Source of the DNA: Gaiellasilicea sp035575835
GTDB taxonomy: Bacteria > Actinomycetota > Thermoleophilia > Gaiellales > Gaiellaceae
NCBI GenBank assembly: GCA_035575835.1
Contig: DATLXM010000059.1
Coordinates: 1 to 22,958 of the forward strand
Reading direction: 5' to 3'
Length of the DNA: 22,958 bases
A program made the position numbers and the translations under genes. Every line of letters starts with the position of its first letter. Positions within the stretch are counted from its first letter, which is position 1. Under the pieces are notes generated by a model. The model did no database searches, was not told the origin of the DNA, and saw only the letters and a program-made list of their open reading frames with translations. This document shows positions 7,289 to 14,730 of this stretch, piece after piece.

Positions 7289-8040
7289 ACCTCGACTGTG
7301 ACGCGGCCGGCGCGGTTGGCGGCGACGATCGCCGTCTGGCCCGCAGGCGGCGGCGGCACATCGACGAGCAGCGCTCGCGCGAAGCTGTCGGCGTCGGCGT
7401 GCGCGAGCGCCCGGTTGTGGGTGCGTTCGAACCCGATCGACGAGAACGGATTGCTGGAAAGGGCGCGGCCACAGACCGAGCCGCCGAAGTGGCTCGGATA
7501 GACGAGCACGCCGTCGGGCAGTTCGAGCAGACGGCCAATCGAAGCGTGCAGTTGGTGGGCGAGCGGCACCGGGTCGCCGCCGGCGTGCAGGTCGGGCCGG
7601 CCGACGTCGCCGACGAGCAGCGAGTCGCCGGTGAACACGAGCCAGGGCTCCTCGTCGCCGCGGCGCCTGTCGGCGACGACGTAGGCGTGATGGGCCGGGG
7701 CGTGCCCCGGCGTCGCGACCCCGCGGACGATCGTGTGGCCGAGCTCGACCGTCTCCCCATCTGCCAGCAGTACGTGGTCGAAGTCGACTTCGGCGCCGGC
7801 CGGCAGGTAGGCGGTCGCTCCGGTTGCCTCCACGAGTGCCGGCAGGCCGGAGATGTGGTCGGCCTGCACGTGCGTCTCGAGGACGGCGACGATCGGCGCG
7901 CCGACCCGCTCGGCCTCGGCGAGGTAGGCATCGACGAACTCGACGTGTGGGTCGACGACTGCCAGCGCTGCCTTCGAGAGGCAGCCGAACAGGTAGCTCG
8001 CGCACGCTGTCGGGTCGTAGAGGTAGGGCCGGAAGATCAT
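7285..8040 (-). CDS. Metallo-beta-lactamase-fold hydrolase, ETHE1/persulfide-dioxygenase-like
   Basis: The 251-residue protein has the MBL-fold series in ETHE1 style: ETHVQADHISG (H57, Q59, D61, H62), TPGHAPAHHAY (H113), TGDSLLVGDVGRPDL (D139), PSHFGGSVCG and NPFSSIGFERTHN. ETHE1-type enzymes use one iron held by the equivalents of H57, H113 and D139 to oxidise glutathione persulfide to sulfite. All three are here. The usual second His of HxHxDH is Gln, which is not an iron ligand in ETHE1. A glyoxalase II-type role would want that His, so persulfide or a related thiol chemistry is the better guess. It is the first gene of a two-gene operon with the MFS transporter and diverges from a LysR regulator. 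Confidence 0.85.
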   Translation of the reverse strand: MIFRPYLYDPTACASYLFGCLSKAALAVVDPHVEFVDAYLAEAERVGAPIVAVLETHVQADHISGLPALVEATGATAYLPAGAEVDFDHVLLADGETVELGHTIVRGVATPGHAPAHHAYVVADRRRGDEEPWLVFTGDSLLVGDVGRPDLHAGGDPVPLAHQLHASIGRLLELPDGVLVYPSHFGGSVCGRALSSNPFSSIGFERTHNRALAHADADSFARALLVDVPPPPAGQTAIVAANRAGRVTVEV

Positions 8041-8061
8041 GGGCTTGAGCGTAGGGACAGC

Positions 8062-8104
8062 GCGATACCATGGGCAAGACGAATGTTCCGATGGGAGGTA
8101 TCGC
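8062..8104. promoter_or_regulatory. 8-bp inverted repeat between divergent genes, covering the LysR ribosome site
   Basis: gcgatacc (8062-8069) is repeated inverted as ggtatcgc (8097-8104), with a 27-base spacer. It lies between the divergent MBL and LysR genes, where a LysR protein usually binds. The right arm contains the GGAGGT ribosome site of the LysR gene, so an RNA hairpin could also hide that site. Binding is inferred. Confidence 0.5.
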
Positions 8105-8105
8105 C

Positions 8106-9047
8106 TTGACCGATAGCGCTCTCTCGCTCATCTGGGACTCCACCCGGCTGCGCCTACTGGTCGAGATCGGCCGCCAGGGCAGCGTCTCGGCCGCCGCGCG
8201 CGCGATCGGAATTGGCCAGCCGACCGCGAGCGAGCACCTGCGCACCCTCGAAGGCGCCGCCGGGCAGCGGCTCGTCGAGCGTAACGGCCGCGGCAGCACC
8301 CTGACCGAGGCCGGCACGCTGCTCGCCCTCCACGCAGGCCAAGCCCTGCAGACGCTTCGAGCGGGCGAAGAAGAGCTTCACCGGCTCTCCGGTCTAGAAG
8401 CCGGCACGATCCACATCGGCGCCTCTACGACTCCCGGCGTCTACCTGCTACCCGACACGCTGGGCTGCTTCCGCCGCGACCACCCCAACGTCACCGTCGA
8501 AGTCGAGATCGCCTCGACCGGCGAGATCCTCGACCGACTTCTGGCCGGCCGCGTGCCGCTCGCGCTTGTCGGCGAAACCGAGGCCGACGAGCGCATTCAC
8601 CTCGAGCCGTTCATCGGCGACGAGATCGTCGGCGTCGCAAAGCCCTGCCTGCTCACGCTCCGCGGCGGACGCGCCAGCCCGAAGCAGCTCGCAGAGCAGA
8701 CGCTCCTCGTCCGCGAAGCCCGGTCGAGCACCAGGCGCGTCAGCGAGCGTGCGCTTGCGAGCGCGCAGATCTGGCCTGAGCACACCTGGGAGCTCGACTC
8801 GAGCGAGGCGATCAAACGGGCCGCGCGCGAAGGGCTCGGGATCGCTTTTCTCTCCCGCTACGCGGTCGCCGAGGAGATCGAGCGCGGCGAACTGGAAGCG
8901 TTCCGGATCGGCAAGCCCCTGCAGCGAAACCTCCACGTTGCCCGGCTCGCCCGCCGGCCACTCTCGCCCAGCGAACGCGGTTTCGTCGAGACCCTCACCC
9001 GCTGCTGCTCAAAGAACGAGGCTTACGCGGCCGAGTGCGTCCGTTAG
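8106..9047 (+). CDS. LysR-family transcriptional regulator
   Basis: I place the start at the TTG at 8106, six bases after GGGAGGT (8093-8099); an ATG at 8070 in the same frame would add 12 residues but has no good ribosome site. The 313-residue product has a winged helix-turn-helix at about 10-70 (LVEIGRQGSVSAAARAIGIGQPTASEHLRTLE) and a LysR substrate-binding domain from about 90 (GTIHIGASTTPGVYLLP, SSEAIKRAAREGLGIAFLSRYAV). It is closest in style to the CysL/YeiE/CbbR branch, whose members act on sulfur or carbon metabolism genes. It is divergent from the MBL-MFS operon and probably controls it. The C-terminus carries an unusual CCSKNEAYAAEC sequence with three cysteines. Confidence 0.88.
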   Translation: MTDSALSLIWDSTRLRLLVEIGRQGSVSAAARAIGIGQPTASEHLRTLEGAAGQRLVERNGRGSTLTEAGTLLALHAGQALQTLRAGEEELHRLSGLEAGTIHIGASTTPGVYLLPDTLGCFRRDHPNVTVEVEIASTGEILDRLLAGRVPLALVGETEADERIHLEPFIGDEIVGVAKPCLLTLRGGRASPKQLAEQTLLVREARSSTRRVSERALASAQIWPEHTWELDSSEAIKRAAREGLGIAFLSRYAVAEEIERGELEAFRIGKPLQRNLHVARLARRPLSPSERGFVETLTRCCSKNEAYAAECVR

Positions 9048-9050
9048 CTG

Positions 9051-9069
9051 CGGCGCCGCCGAGGCGCCG
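9051..9069 (+). terminator. GC-rich hairpin after the LysR gene, possible terminator
   Basis: cggcgcc (9051-9057) pairs with ggcgccg (9063-9069) around a five-base loop, three bases after the LysR stop codon. There is no T-run, so it would be a hairpin-only terminator as often seen in high-GC actinobacteria. The remaining ~150 bases to the convergent kinase gene hold no gene with a start. Confidence 0.4.
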
Positions 9070-9222
9070 GCCTGAAGCAAGACCGAGGGCCAACGCTCGC
9101 GACACACCTCGGCGCCGAGGTGCTCGACGCTGGCACGGCGACGCACTGGGACATGGTGCGTGAGGAGGGCCTACGCGGGCGAGTGGCCGAGTGGCTTCAC
9201 GCCGTCGGCTGAACGTCGCGCC

Positions 9223-10119
9223 CTAGAGATCGGCACGCCAGGGGAGCGCGGGGACGACTTCCTCCCGGGTGACCGCAAACGCGCCCGCGCGAACGGCGAA
9301 GCGGGCGGCCTCGAACGGGCCTGTCCCTTCGACGAGCGCGACGGCGTAGGCCGCGGAGAATGCGTCTCCCGCGCCGGTCGTATCGACCACCTCCTCGACT
9401 GGCACGGCCGCGATGGCTTCGCGAACGCCGTTGCTGTCCACGAGCGCTCCGCCCGCTCCCAGCGTCAGCACGATCGCGCCCCGGCAGAGCCCTCGCAGGG
9501 CGTCCACGAGATCATCCGGCGCAGCATCGTCACCGAGTCCGGTCAGGGCGGCGGCCTCGCCACGATTCGGCGTCACGTGGTCGACGGCGGCCCAGACGTG
9601 CGCCGGCAGCAAGCCGGCGGGTGCCGGGTTGAGGACGGTGAGGACACCGGCACCGCTGGCGCGAAGCAACGCGGCCGAGGCGGTCGCGAGGGGGATCTCG
9701 AGATTGACGAGGAGCGCAGAGGCGCTCTCGAGCCCTGCGAACGAGAGCAGAGAACCCGCGTCCAACTCGTCGAGCACGCCAGGTGCGACGACTATCCGGT
9801 TCTCGCCCGACGGCTCGACGAGAATCGCGCCGACCATCGTTGCGGCATCGCCGACGAGAACGGCGCTCGCGTCGACCCCTTCGGACTTCCAGAGCTCGAG
9901 GAGCGCGCGCCCGCGGCGATCGTCGCCGACGATCGTGAAGAGCCTGGCCTCGACTCCGAGCCGGCGCACGGCGATCGCCTGGTTCGAGCCCTTTCCACCC
10001 GGCCCCTCCGCGAACGTCGCGCCCGTAACGGTCTCGCCTGCCCCAGGCATCCGCGCGAGCCTGAGCGTCAGACCGATACCGCAACCGCCGACGACGGCGA
10101 CCGTGGGCTGATCGAGCAC
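9223..10119 (-). CDS. PfkB-family sugar kinase, ribokinase-like
   Basis: The 298-residue protein has both PfkB signatures: GPGGKGSNQA at 40-49 (substrate side) and DTTGAGDAF at 246-254 with the catalytic Asp at 252. NPAPA (164-168) and TPNRGEA (183-189) are typical of ribokinase, which phosphorylates D-ribose to ribose 5-phosphate with ATP. Length fits the family. The GTG start is 12 bases after the stop of the ferritin-like gene on the same strand, so the two are probably one transcript. No ribose transporter or rbs repressor is in view, and nucleoside or other pentose kinases share these motifs, so rbsK is not assigned with certainty. Confidence 0.85.
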   Translation of the reverse strand: MLDQPTVAVVGGCGIGLTLRLARMPGAGETVTGATFAEGPGGKGSNQAIAVRRLGVEARLFTIVGDDRRGRALLELWKSEGVDASAVLVGDAATMVGAILVEPSGENRIVVAPGVLDELDAGSLLSFAGLESASALLVNLEIPLATASAALLRASGAGVLTVLNPAPAGLLPAHVWAAVDHVTPNRGEAAALTGLGDDAAPDDLVDALRGLCRGAIVLTLGAGGALVDSNGVREAIAAVPVEEVVDTTGAGDAFSAAYAVALVEGTGPFEAARFAVRAGAFAVTREEVVPALPWRADL

Positions 10120-10131
10120 GAGTGGCCGCGC

Positions 10132-11481
10132 TCACTCAGCCGCGGCGGCGAGCTGCTCCGACTCGCCGACGAGCCTTTCGGCGCACTCGCGGATCGCCTC
10201 GAGCTCGCCTGGCTGGGCCTCCTCGACCCGGCGCGCGACGAGCTGGGAGCACTCCTCGAGCACGTCCGCGTAGTCCTGAGGGGGCCGTCCGTTCACCTCG
10301 AGCAGGCGCTTGAGCCAACGGCGGCCGTACTCGGCGTGGATCGTCTCGTCGGCCCAGTCGAACTCCATGTCCCGCTCGCTGAGCTCGTCGCCCATCGCCC
10401 CGAACTCGCGCGCGCGGACGTTCTTCTTGCCGATGTTCTTGGTCTCGAAGAAGCCGAGCATGCCGAGCCGGTGGATCGGGTCGCCACCGGCGGCGCTCGC
10501 GTCGTAGATGTAGCGCCCCAGCGGTACGTTCTCGGGTGAGATTCCCCAGGCCTCCAGGCGGCGCTGGCCCATCAGCATGTGGCGCGACTCGTCGTACGTC
10601 CAGCGAGCGGCGTCGAGCATGAACTCCCAGCCGAGGACGTCGGCGAGCTCGTAGAGCGCGGCGCCGGCGATCTCGACTGCCCACACCTCGTTCAGATGGC
10701 TGACCGCGCTCCGCAGCTGGAGATTGACGCCCGAGCCGTACCCGTAGCCGGGATCGAGCGTGTCGGGCCAGTAGAAGTTGCACGAGAAATAGCGGGGGTC
10801 GCGGGCCGGGTCTTCCGGGGTCTCGTAGAGCGTGCCCGGCGGCACGACATCGGGCACCGTGACGGGACGTGGCTCGACGGCGCCGACCCCGCCCGCCTCG
10901 TCCAGCAGTGCGCCAAGAGCGACGACCCACTTTGCGTCCGCGTCACGGTCGTGGGGCGTGGCGATCGCGCGCTCCTGCTCCGCAGCATCGAGCAGCGCGG
11001 CTATCGCCTGCTCCTTCTCGCTCACCGACTGGAGGAGGAACCGTGTGGTCGGCCCGTCGGCAAGTGAGTCCGTGAACTCGAGGTATGCCCGTTCCGCATC
11101 GGCCAGCGACCGGAGATAGACCGTGCCGAGGGCTTCGAGGAAAGCGACGGCGGACGGGGCGTGGGCCGACGCCCGGAACAGGCTGACGAGCGGCTCGTCC
11201 GCGCCGACCTCGACGAGTCGGGTGGGAAACCGGAGCTCGAAGACGCGTTCGCGCAACGCGTCGGCGGTGAGGGCGGTCTCCCAGCCGATCCGCGCGAGGA
11301 GCGCTTTGGTCTCGATCAGATGAACCGAGGGGATCCAGCCGGCGCTTGAACGTACAAGCGCCTGCCCCAGGAAATGGAAGCGCTTGAGAATCCCGCCTGC
11401 ATCGAGACGCATCGGTCGCCCGCCAACGGAATCTGCCCAACGCAGGACAGGAGGACGCGTCTCGTGGGCGGCTACGTCCAT
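10132..11481 (-). CDS. Ferritin-like domain protein (DUF455-like), unknown function
   Basis: The 449-residue protein has a helical bundle in its second half with two E-x-x-H pairs typical of ferritin-like di-iron proteins: TYDESRHMLMG (E298, H301) and DETIHAEYGRRWL (E379, H382). Supporting acids lie in the preceding helix (NEVWAVEIAGAALYE, E265/E270) and at FFETKN (E346). DUF455 proteins share this H-bearing pattern and are of unknown role. The first ~200 residues are also helical but lack clear metal motifs; the linker TPEDPARDPRYFSCNFYWPD is unusual. No signal peptide or membrane helix is present, so it is cytoplasmic. It is the first gene of a two-gene operon with the ribokinase-like kinase. 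It might be an oxidase or oxygenase acting on a related metabolite; this is inference. Confidence 0.7.
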   Translation of the reverse strand: MDVAAHETRPPVLRWADSVGGRPMRLDAGGILKRFHFLGQALVRSSAGWIPSVHLIETKALLARIGWETALTADALRERVFELRFPTRLVEVGADEPLVSLFRASAHAPSAVAFLEALGTVYLRSLADAERAYLEFTDSLADGPTTRFLLQSVSEKEQAIAALLDAAEQERAIATPHDRDADAKWVVALGALLDEAGGVGAVEPRPVTVPDVVPPGTLYETPEDPARDPRYFSCNFYWPDTLDPGYGYGSGVNLQLRSAVSHLNEVWAVEIAGAALYELADVLGWEFMLDAARWTYDESRHMLMGQRRLEAWGISPENVPLGRYIYDASAAGGDPIHRLGMLGFFETKNIGKKNVRAREFGAMGDELSERDMEFDWADETIHAEYGRRWLKRLLEVNGRPPQDYADVLEECSQLVARRVEEAQPGELEAIRECAERLVGESEQLAAAAE

Positions 11482-11494
11482 GAATCACTATCCA

Positions 11495-11713
11495 TTATCC
11501 ACGATGGGGGCATGGTAAAACGAGGGGCCGGCCCGGCACGAGGCTCCCCCGCGAAGAGGTCACGACGATACGGCACCAGCCTGCAGTCGTAATCAAGAAG
11601 TCGTCTCGAAGCAACTCGGCAAAGGTGGCCAAGTCGGCGTGCCCAAGCGCATCCAACAGCTGTGACTCTGCTAGCTCGAGGTCATCCACCCATATCACCG
11701 CCGGTCGCAACAC
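11495..11713 (-). pseudogene. Truncated DUF4440/SnoaL-like (NTF2-fold) gene
   Basis: A GTG-started frame of 72 codons begins like an NTF2-fold DUF4440 protein: ELAESQLLDALGHADLATFA and LLRDDFLITTAGW, where families have a long first helix and the DDF...TTAGW turn. After about residue 46 (near 11576) the likeness stops and the frame runs into unrelated sequence, while the family is ~120-140 residues. The 3' two thirds are lost or out of frame. It sits in the 356-base gap between the ferritin-like gene and the GNAT gene, which must also hold the promoters of both. Confidence 0.35.
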
Positions 11714-11837
11714 GGTCGCTTGGGCCAGCGTTCCGGATTGACGTCAGAGCGCCAGGTTCGATCCTCAGGTAGCGAAGGACAGCTTCTGAAACCGCGAGAA
11801 CTAGCGTTGGTTGTGGATCTGGCATAGCGTTGTGGCG

Positions 11838-12374
11838 ATGCTTGTTGTTCGCGACGCGACGCGGGGCGACGCCGAAGCCGTGTCTTCGATTGGCCGGGCA
11901 TCGATGCCTGTGCAATTCGAAGGGCTTGTCGACGCGGTCGTCGTCGACGCCGTCGCGACACAGACCTACGAGCCGACGGCGGTCGCTGACTGCATTTCAA
12001 GGTGTACAGATGACGAAGGCGCAGTGTTCCTGGTCGGCGAGATCGACGGCACCGTTGCTGGCTATCTGCACTACGACTCGTTCGGTCAAGAGCCCGAGCT
12101 CCACCGGATCTACATCGACCAGCGTTTCCGCAGCCAGGGAGTTGGCGCCGCGCTCGTCGAAGCGTTGCACGGACGCCTCCAGCCCGCCAGTTACGTCCTA
12201 CTTGTTGTGAAGGGAAACGACGGCGCCGTCCGGTTCTACGAGCGCCACGGTCTTATCCAAGAAGACATCCTCGACGGCATTGAGCACTACCAGGCCGCCG
12301 GCGTCAGCTTCCCGCCGAATCCGAAGCCCTTCCAGCTGGTCGTAATGCGATACCGCGCCGACGACGCCCGCTAA
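11838..12374 (+). CDS. GNAT-family N-acetyltransferase
   Basis: I choose the ATG at 11838 (MLVVRDATRGD), the usual GNAT opening strand; the open frame begins 27 bases earlier and a GTG at 11832 is an alternative. The 178-residue product shows the GNAT core: VFLVGEIDGTVAGYLHY (strands 2-4), motif A LHRIYIDQRFRSQGVGAALVEAL with the acetyl-CoA loop RSQGVG at 98-103, and motif B VKGNDGAVRFYERHGL. The enzyme moves an acetyl group from acetyl-CoA to an amine; the acceptor is unknown. Single gene, with no obvious ribosome site, and codon usage less extreme than its neighbours. The C-terminal FPPNPKPFQLVVMRY closes the last beta strand. Confidence 0.85.
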   Translation: MLVVRDATRGDAEAVSSIGRASMPVQFEGLVDAVVVDAVATQTYEPTAVADCISRCTDDEGAVFLVGEIDGTVAGYLHYDSFGQEPELHRIYIDQRFRSQGVGAALVEALHGRLQPASYVLLVVKGNDGAVRFYERHGLIQEDILDGIEHYQAAGVSFPPNPKPFQLVVMRYRADDAR

Positions 12375-12408
12375 ACCGCGCCCAGCGCCCGAGTCACGCA
12401 GCAGTAAT

Positions 12409-13188
12409 GTGCATCCTGGTGCATTACGATCGCAGCGGGTGACCGACTTTCCCGGAGTGGTGGTACCACCGGAGCGCAAGCACTTGCGGCGGGTCGCCGT
12501 TCGCGACGAGATCTCCTCGATCGTCTGGTGGGTGCTGGTCGGCGCCGCGGCCGGCGCGATCGCCGGGTTTCTGATCGGTGGGATCGGCGGCCGGCTCGCG
12601 ATGCTGCTCCTGCGGCTGACCTCGAGCGACTTCGTGCTCGGCGTGACTTCGGACGACGGCTTCGAGATCGGCGTCATCTCACTGCAGACCTTCAACCTTC
12701 TGTTCGCGATGACCATGCTGGGCGCCTTGAACGGTGTCCTCTACGCGGCTCTTCGCACGGCGATTCCGGGCCGCCTCAGGCTCCCGCTGTGGGTTGGGTT
12801 CGCGGCGCTCGTCGGAGGCGCCGGCTTCGTGCACGAGGACGGAGTCGACTTCACGCTCATCTCGCCTGCCTTACTCGCGATCGTGCTGTTCGTCCTGCTC
12901 CCGGGGGTCGCGGCGGCGCTCGTCGTCCTGCTCGTGGAGCGCTGGGACCGCGAGATTGCCTGGCGGAATCGCCGCCTCACCGTCCTTGTCGTCGTCGCCT
13001 CGCTCGGCTCGACGTTCGCCCTCGTTCCCGCCGCGCTCCTCACCATCGCTGCGTTCCTCGTCGGGCGCGCCGGTGCGCGGGTGCGGTTGCTTCAGGTCGG
13101 CCGAATCGTCGTGCCGCTCGGGCTCGCCGCTATTGCCGTCATCGCCGGCATCGGCCTCGTCGCCGAGTCCAGTCGCATCCTCCGCTAG
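12409..13188 (+). CDS. Multipass membrane protein of unknown function
   Basis: The 259-residue frame starts at a GTG at 12409; a GTG at 12439 is also possible, and neither has a clear ribosome site. After a ~32-residue charged N-terminus there are about six hydrophobic helices: VWWVLVGAAAGAIAGFLIGG, FNLLFAMTMLGALNGVLYAA, a helix around LWVGFAALVGGAGF, LLAIVLFVLLPGVAAALVV, VLVVVASLGSTFALVPAALL, and VVPLGLAAIAVIAGIGL. Between helices 1 and 2 lies a polar loop (SSDFVLGVTSDDGFEIG). No transporter or enzyme motif was seen. It follows the GNAT gene by 34 bases on the same strand and may share its transcript. Similar proteins are common and unnamed in actinobacterial genomes, as far as I can tell. 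Confidence 0.7.
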   Translation: MHPGALRSQRVTDFPGVVVPPERKHLRRVAVRDEISSIVWWVLVGAAAGAIAGFLIGGIGGRLAMLLLRLTSSDFVLGVTSDDGFEIGVISLQTFNLLFAMTMLGALNGVLYAALRTAIPGRLRLPLWVGFAALVGGAGFVHEDGVDFTLISPALLAIVLFVLLPGVAAALVVLLVERWDREIAWRNRRLTVLVVVASLGSTFALVPAALLTIAAFLVGRAGARVRLLQVGRIVVPLGLAAIAVIAGIGLVAESSRILR

Positions 13189-13711
13189 GCCGGGCCGGAA
13201 CCAGGCGATCCGCGCGAGTAACCGCCCGGACGGGTCGAACCAGAGCACTGTGTCCCAAGCCTCGGGTGCACTCAGGTGGAGCCGCGATCCGCGTGCCGCG
13301 CGGCAGGCCAGCCACCCGTGGCGAGTACGCGAAACGCCAGGATCAGGAGCGGCGACGGCAGGATCGCGAAAAATATGTAGTTGCTCGTCTTCGGGCCTTC
13401 GGGGAGCAGGAAGACGCCCAGCCAGGCCAGCTCGGAGCGGTGGCGGTGCTCGGGCAGTTCTGCGATCCGGCTCGATCTCAACCAAAGCCAGAGTCAGGTG
13501 CTCGCTGTGGACTGCGCGCGGCGAGATGGCCGCTCGCGAGCATCTGCGGTGGGATCGAGCTGAGGTCGTCGAACGGGCTCATGCCCCTACTCGGCAACGG
13601 CGACCTGCCTTCAGGCGGTCCTCGCAAGCCCTCTGACGGACTCGAACGGTTGACCCCTCTCAACGCAGGAGGTGGCCAGACCGCCGGCGCTAGGAGGAGG
13701 TCAAACGGGCA
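13189..13711. other. Gene-poor region with possible degenerate minus-strand ORF and tRNA-like motif
   Basis: There is no intact gene here. On the minus strand a frame at 13272-13481 encodes a hydrophobic segment (SNYIFFAILPSPLLILAFRV) with coding character, and a coding-like stretch (SAPEAWDTVLWFDPSGRLLA) continues in another frame at about 13195-13290, so a frameshifted remnant of one gene is possible. At 13633-13680 the minus strand carries a tRNA T-loop-like motif (TTCGAGT) but its stem does not pair. Everything is consistent with decayed DNA. Confidence 0.3.
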
Positions 13712-13712
13712 C

Positions 13713-13788
13713 CGGGAGCGACGGGACTCGAACCCGCGACCTCTGGCGTGACAGGCCGGTACCGGCTCAACCGGCACGGTCGGCTCCT
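13713..13788 (-). tRNA. tRNA-Asp(GUC)-like sequence, probably a degenerate copy or attachment-site remnant
   Basis: On the minus strand the 3' half is very tRNA-like: the anticodon loop CTGTCAC (GUC, Asp) is closed by a stem of four out of five pairs, then AGGTC, a perfect T arm (GCGGG TTCGAGT CCCGT with one G-U), the acceptor strand CGCTCCC and discriminator G. No CCA is encoded. The 5' half is poor: the acceptor strand AGGAGCC pairs at only five of seven positions, U8 and A14 are missing, and the D arm is abnormal. The total is 76 bases, a normal tRNA length. I read it as a degenerate tRNA or as a tRNA 3' half left by integration. Confidence 0.45.
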
Positions 13789-13978
13789 ACCTTGAATTGT
13801 CGGCTGGAGCAGGCATTTCGAGTAGGCTCGGACAGGCCGTGACCAGCTACGACCGGCTGCCACCCGGCAAAGCCTGCGTAGGACGTGTGTAGTCGTGCTG
13901 GTGTCGGGAGAGGCAACAAGGTAGCGCCGGTAGCATCTGTCCGGCCGACTACCTGCGAGCTTCCCGGTATCGCGGACG

Positions 13979-14257
13979 GCGTCTCCGGTTGCGGACTTCC
14001 GATCGAACGCTTCGATCCGCCCGCCGGCGTCATCGAAGACGCGAGACGGATCATCCTCGCGGCGGGCAAGGGATCTCGGCGGCGTTGAGTACCTCGTCGA
14101 CGCACACACCGGTCAGGCAACGTTTTACGACATCAACGCTCTGTCGAACTTCGTGGCCAACGCTCCCGAGGTCGTCGGCTTCGACCCGTTCGTGCAGCTG
14201 GTCGACCTGATCGTCGCGCGCGCCGCTCTGCAGGCGGGCGCGACAGTCCCGGCGTAG
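13979..14257 (+). pseudogene. C-terminal remnant of an ATP-grasp (RimK-like) ligase, frameshifted
   Basis: The first part, in one frame, reads IERFDPPAGVIEDARRIILA. Around 14065-14075 it must shift by one base to continue as DLGGVEYLVDAHTG, TFYDINALSNFVANAPEVVG and FDPFVQLVDLIVARAAL up to the TAG at 14255-14257. The YDINALSNFV block is the metal- and product-binding end of ATP-grasp ligases of the RimK / alpha-glutamate ligase type, which join amino acids to carboxylates. The first ~200-250 residues of such a protein are missing; upstream lies the tRNA-like sequence. With the frameshift and 5' loss it cannot be functional as such. The closeness to the tRNA remnant suggests a deletion or insertion boundary between the two. 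Confidence 0.6.
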
Positions 14258-14322
14258 ACACCTGGCCACGAGCGGGCGGAAGCCGTGGCCGTGACCGCGC
14301 CGACGGATCGTGACGAGGCGTC

Positions 14323-14360
14323 TTCTAACTCATCCCATCAGAAATTTATGATATTTAGAA
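14323..14360 (+). promoter_or_regulatory. AT-rich promoter/operator of the ArsR operon
   Basis: ttctaa (14323-14328) and ttagaa (14355-14360) form an inverted repeat around an AT-rich core with aaat (14342-14345) and attt (14353-14356). TATGAT at 14347-14352 is a good -10 box, which would start RNA about 5-8 bases before the ArsR ATG, so the mRNA may be nearly leaderless. An ArsR repressor would cover this promoter. Confidence 0.55.
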
Positions 14361-14364
14361 AGCG

Positions 14365-14730
14365 ATGACGCGCGTCGCGCAGTCCCCGTTCCGTCTTCCA
14401 AGCGTGCCCGCGACCACGGACCTGATCGCCAAATACTTCCGCGGTCTGGGGGATCCGACTCGGCTGCGGATCCTTCAGCTGTTGCGGGAGGAAGAGGAGC
14501 TGTCGGTAGGCGATCTCGTCACGAGGCTCGCGCTGCCGCAGCCGATGGTGTCGAATCACCTCGCCTGCCTGCGCTGGTGTGGCTTCATCGAGGCTCGACG
14601 GGTCGGGCGCACGGTCTTGAATCGGATCGCCGACGAACGGGTGGCGGCGCTGCTCGAGCTCGGTCAGGCGATGTTGGCCGACAACGCCGCGCACGTCGCG
14701 GCCTGCTGTCGAATCGAGGAAGCGTCGTGA
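14365..14730 (+). CDS. ArsR/SmtB-family metal-responsive repressor
   Basis: The 121-residue protein has the ArsR winged helix: YFRGLGDPTRLRILQLL, LSVGDLVTRLALPQPMVSNH (recognition helix to ~66), a wing FIEARRVGRTVLNRIAD, and a dimer helix near the end. Cys residues fit metal sensing: C68 and C72 in HLACLRWCGF, and the pair C114-C115 in AACCRIEE. Similar actinobacterial ArsR proteins control cadmium/lead (CmtR-like) or mercury (Streptomyces mer) genes, releasing DNA on metal binding. Its stop overlaps the next gene by four bases, so it is first of a four-gene operon and probably autoregulated. No Shine-Dalgarno site is seen, which agrees with a very short leader. The metal is not proven; the MerB-like neighbour points to mercury or organometals. 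Confidence 0.88.
   Translation: MTRVAQSPFRLPSVPATTDLIAKYFRGLGDPTRLRILQLLREEEELSVGDLVTRLALPQPMVSNHLACLRWCGFIEARRVGRTVLNRIADERVAALLELGQAMLADNAAHVAACCRIEEAS

Noticed and set aside
6021..7931. 636-codon minus-strand frame
   Set aside because: Arg/Pro-rich shadow of the MFS and MBL genes.
7289..8317. Upstream extension of the MFS frame to 8317
   Set aside because: It is antisense-like Arg-rich sequence across the MBL gene; the GTG at 7288 with GTGA overlap is the sound start.
9072..9212. Open frame after the LysR stop, in the same frame, ending with REEGLRGRVAEWLHAVG
   Set aside because: No start codon with a ribosome site and no clear family; it could be a remnant but cannot be supported.
12404..12427. 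Inverted repeat gtaatg...cattac near the start of the membrane protein gene
   Set aside because: Only six paired bases with a mismatched centre and overlapping the possible start; not enough to call an operator.
13633..13680. Second tRNA on the minus strand
   Set aside because: The T-loop looks right, but the T-stem does not pair and there is no matching 5' half; mentioned only as a motif.
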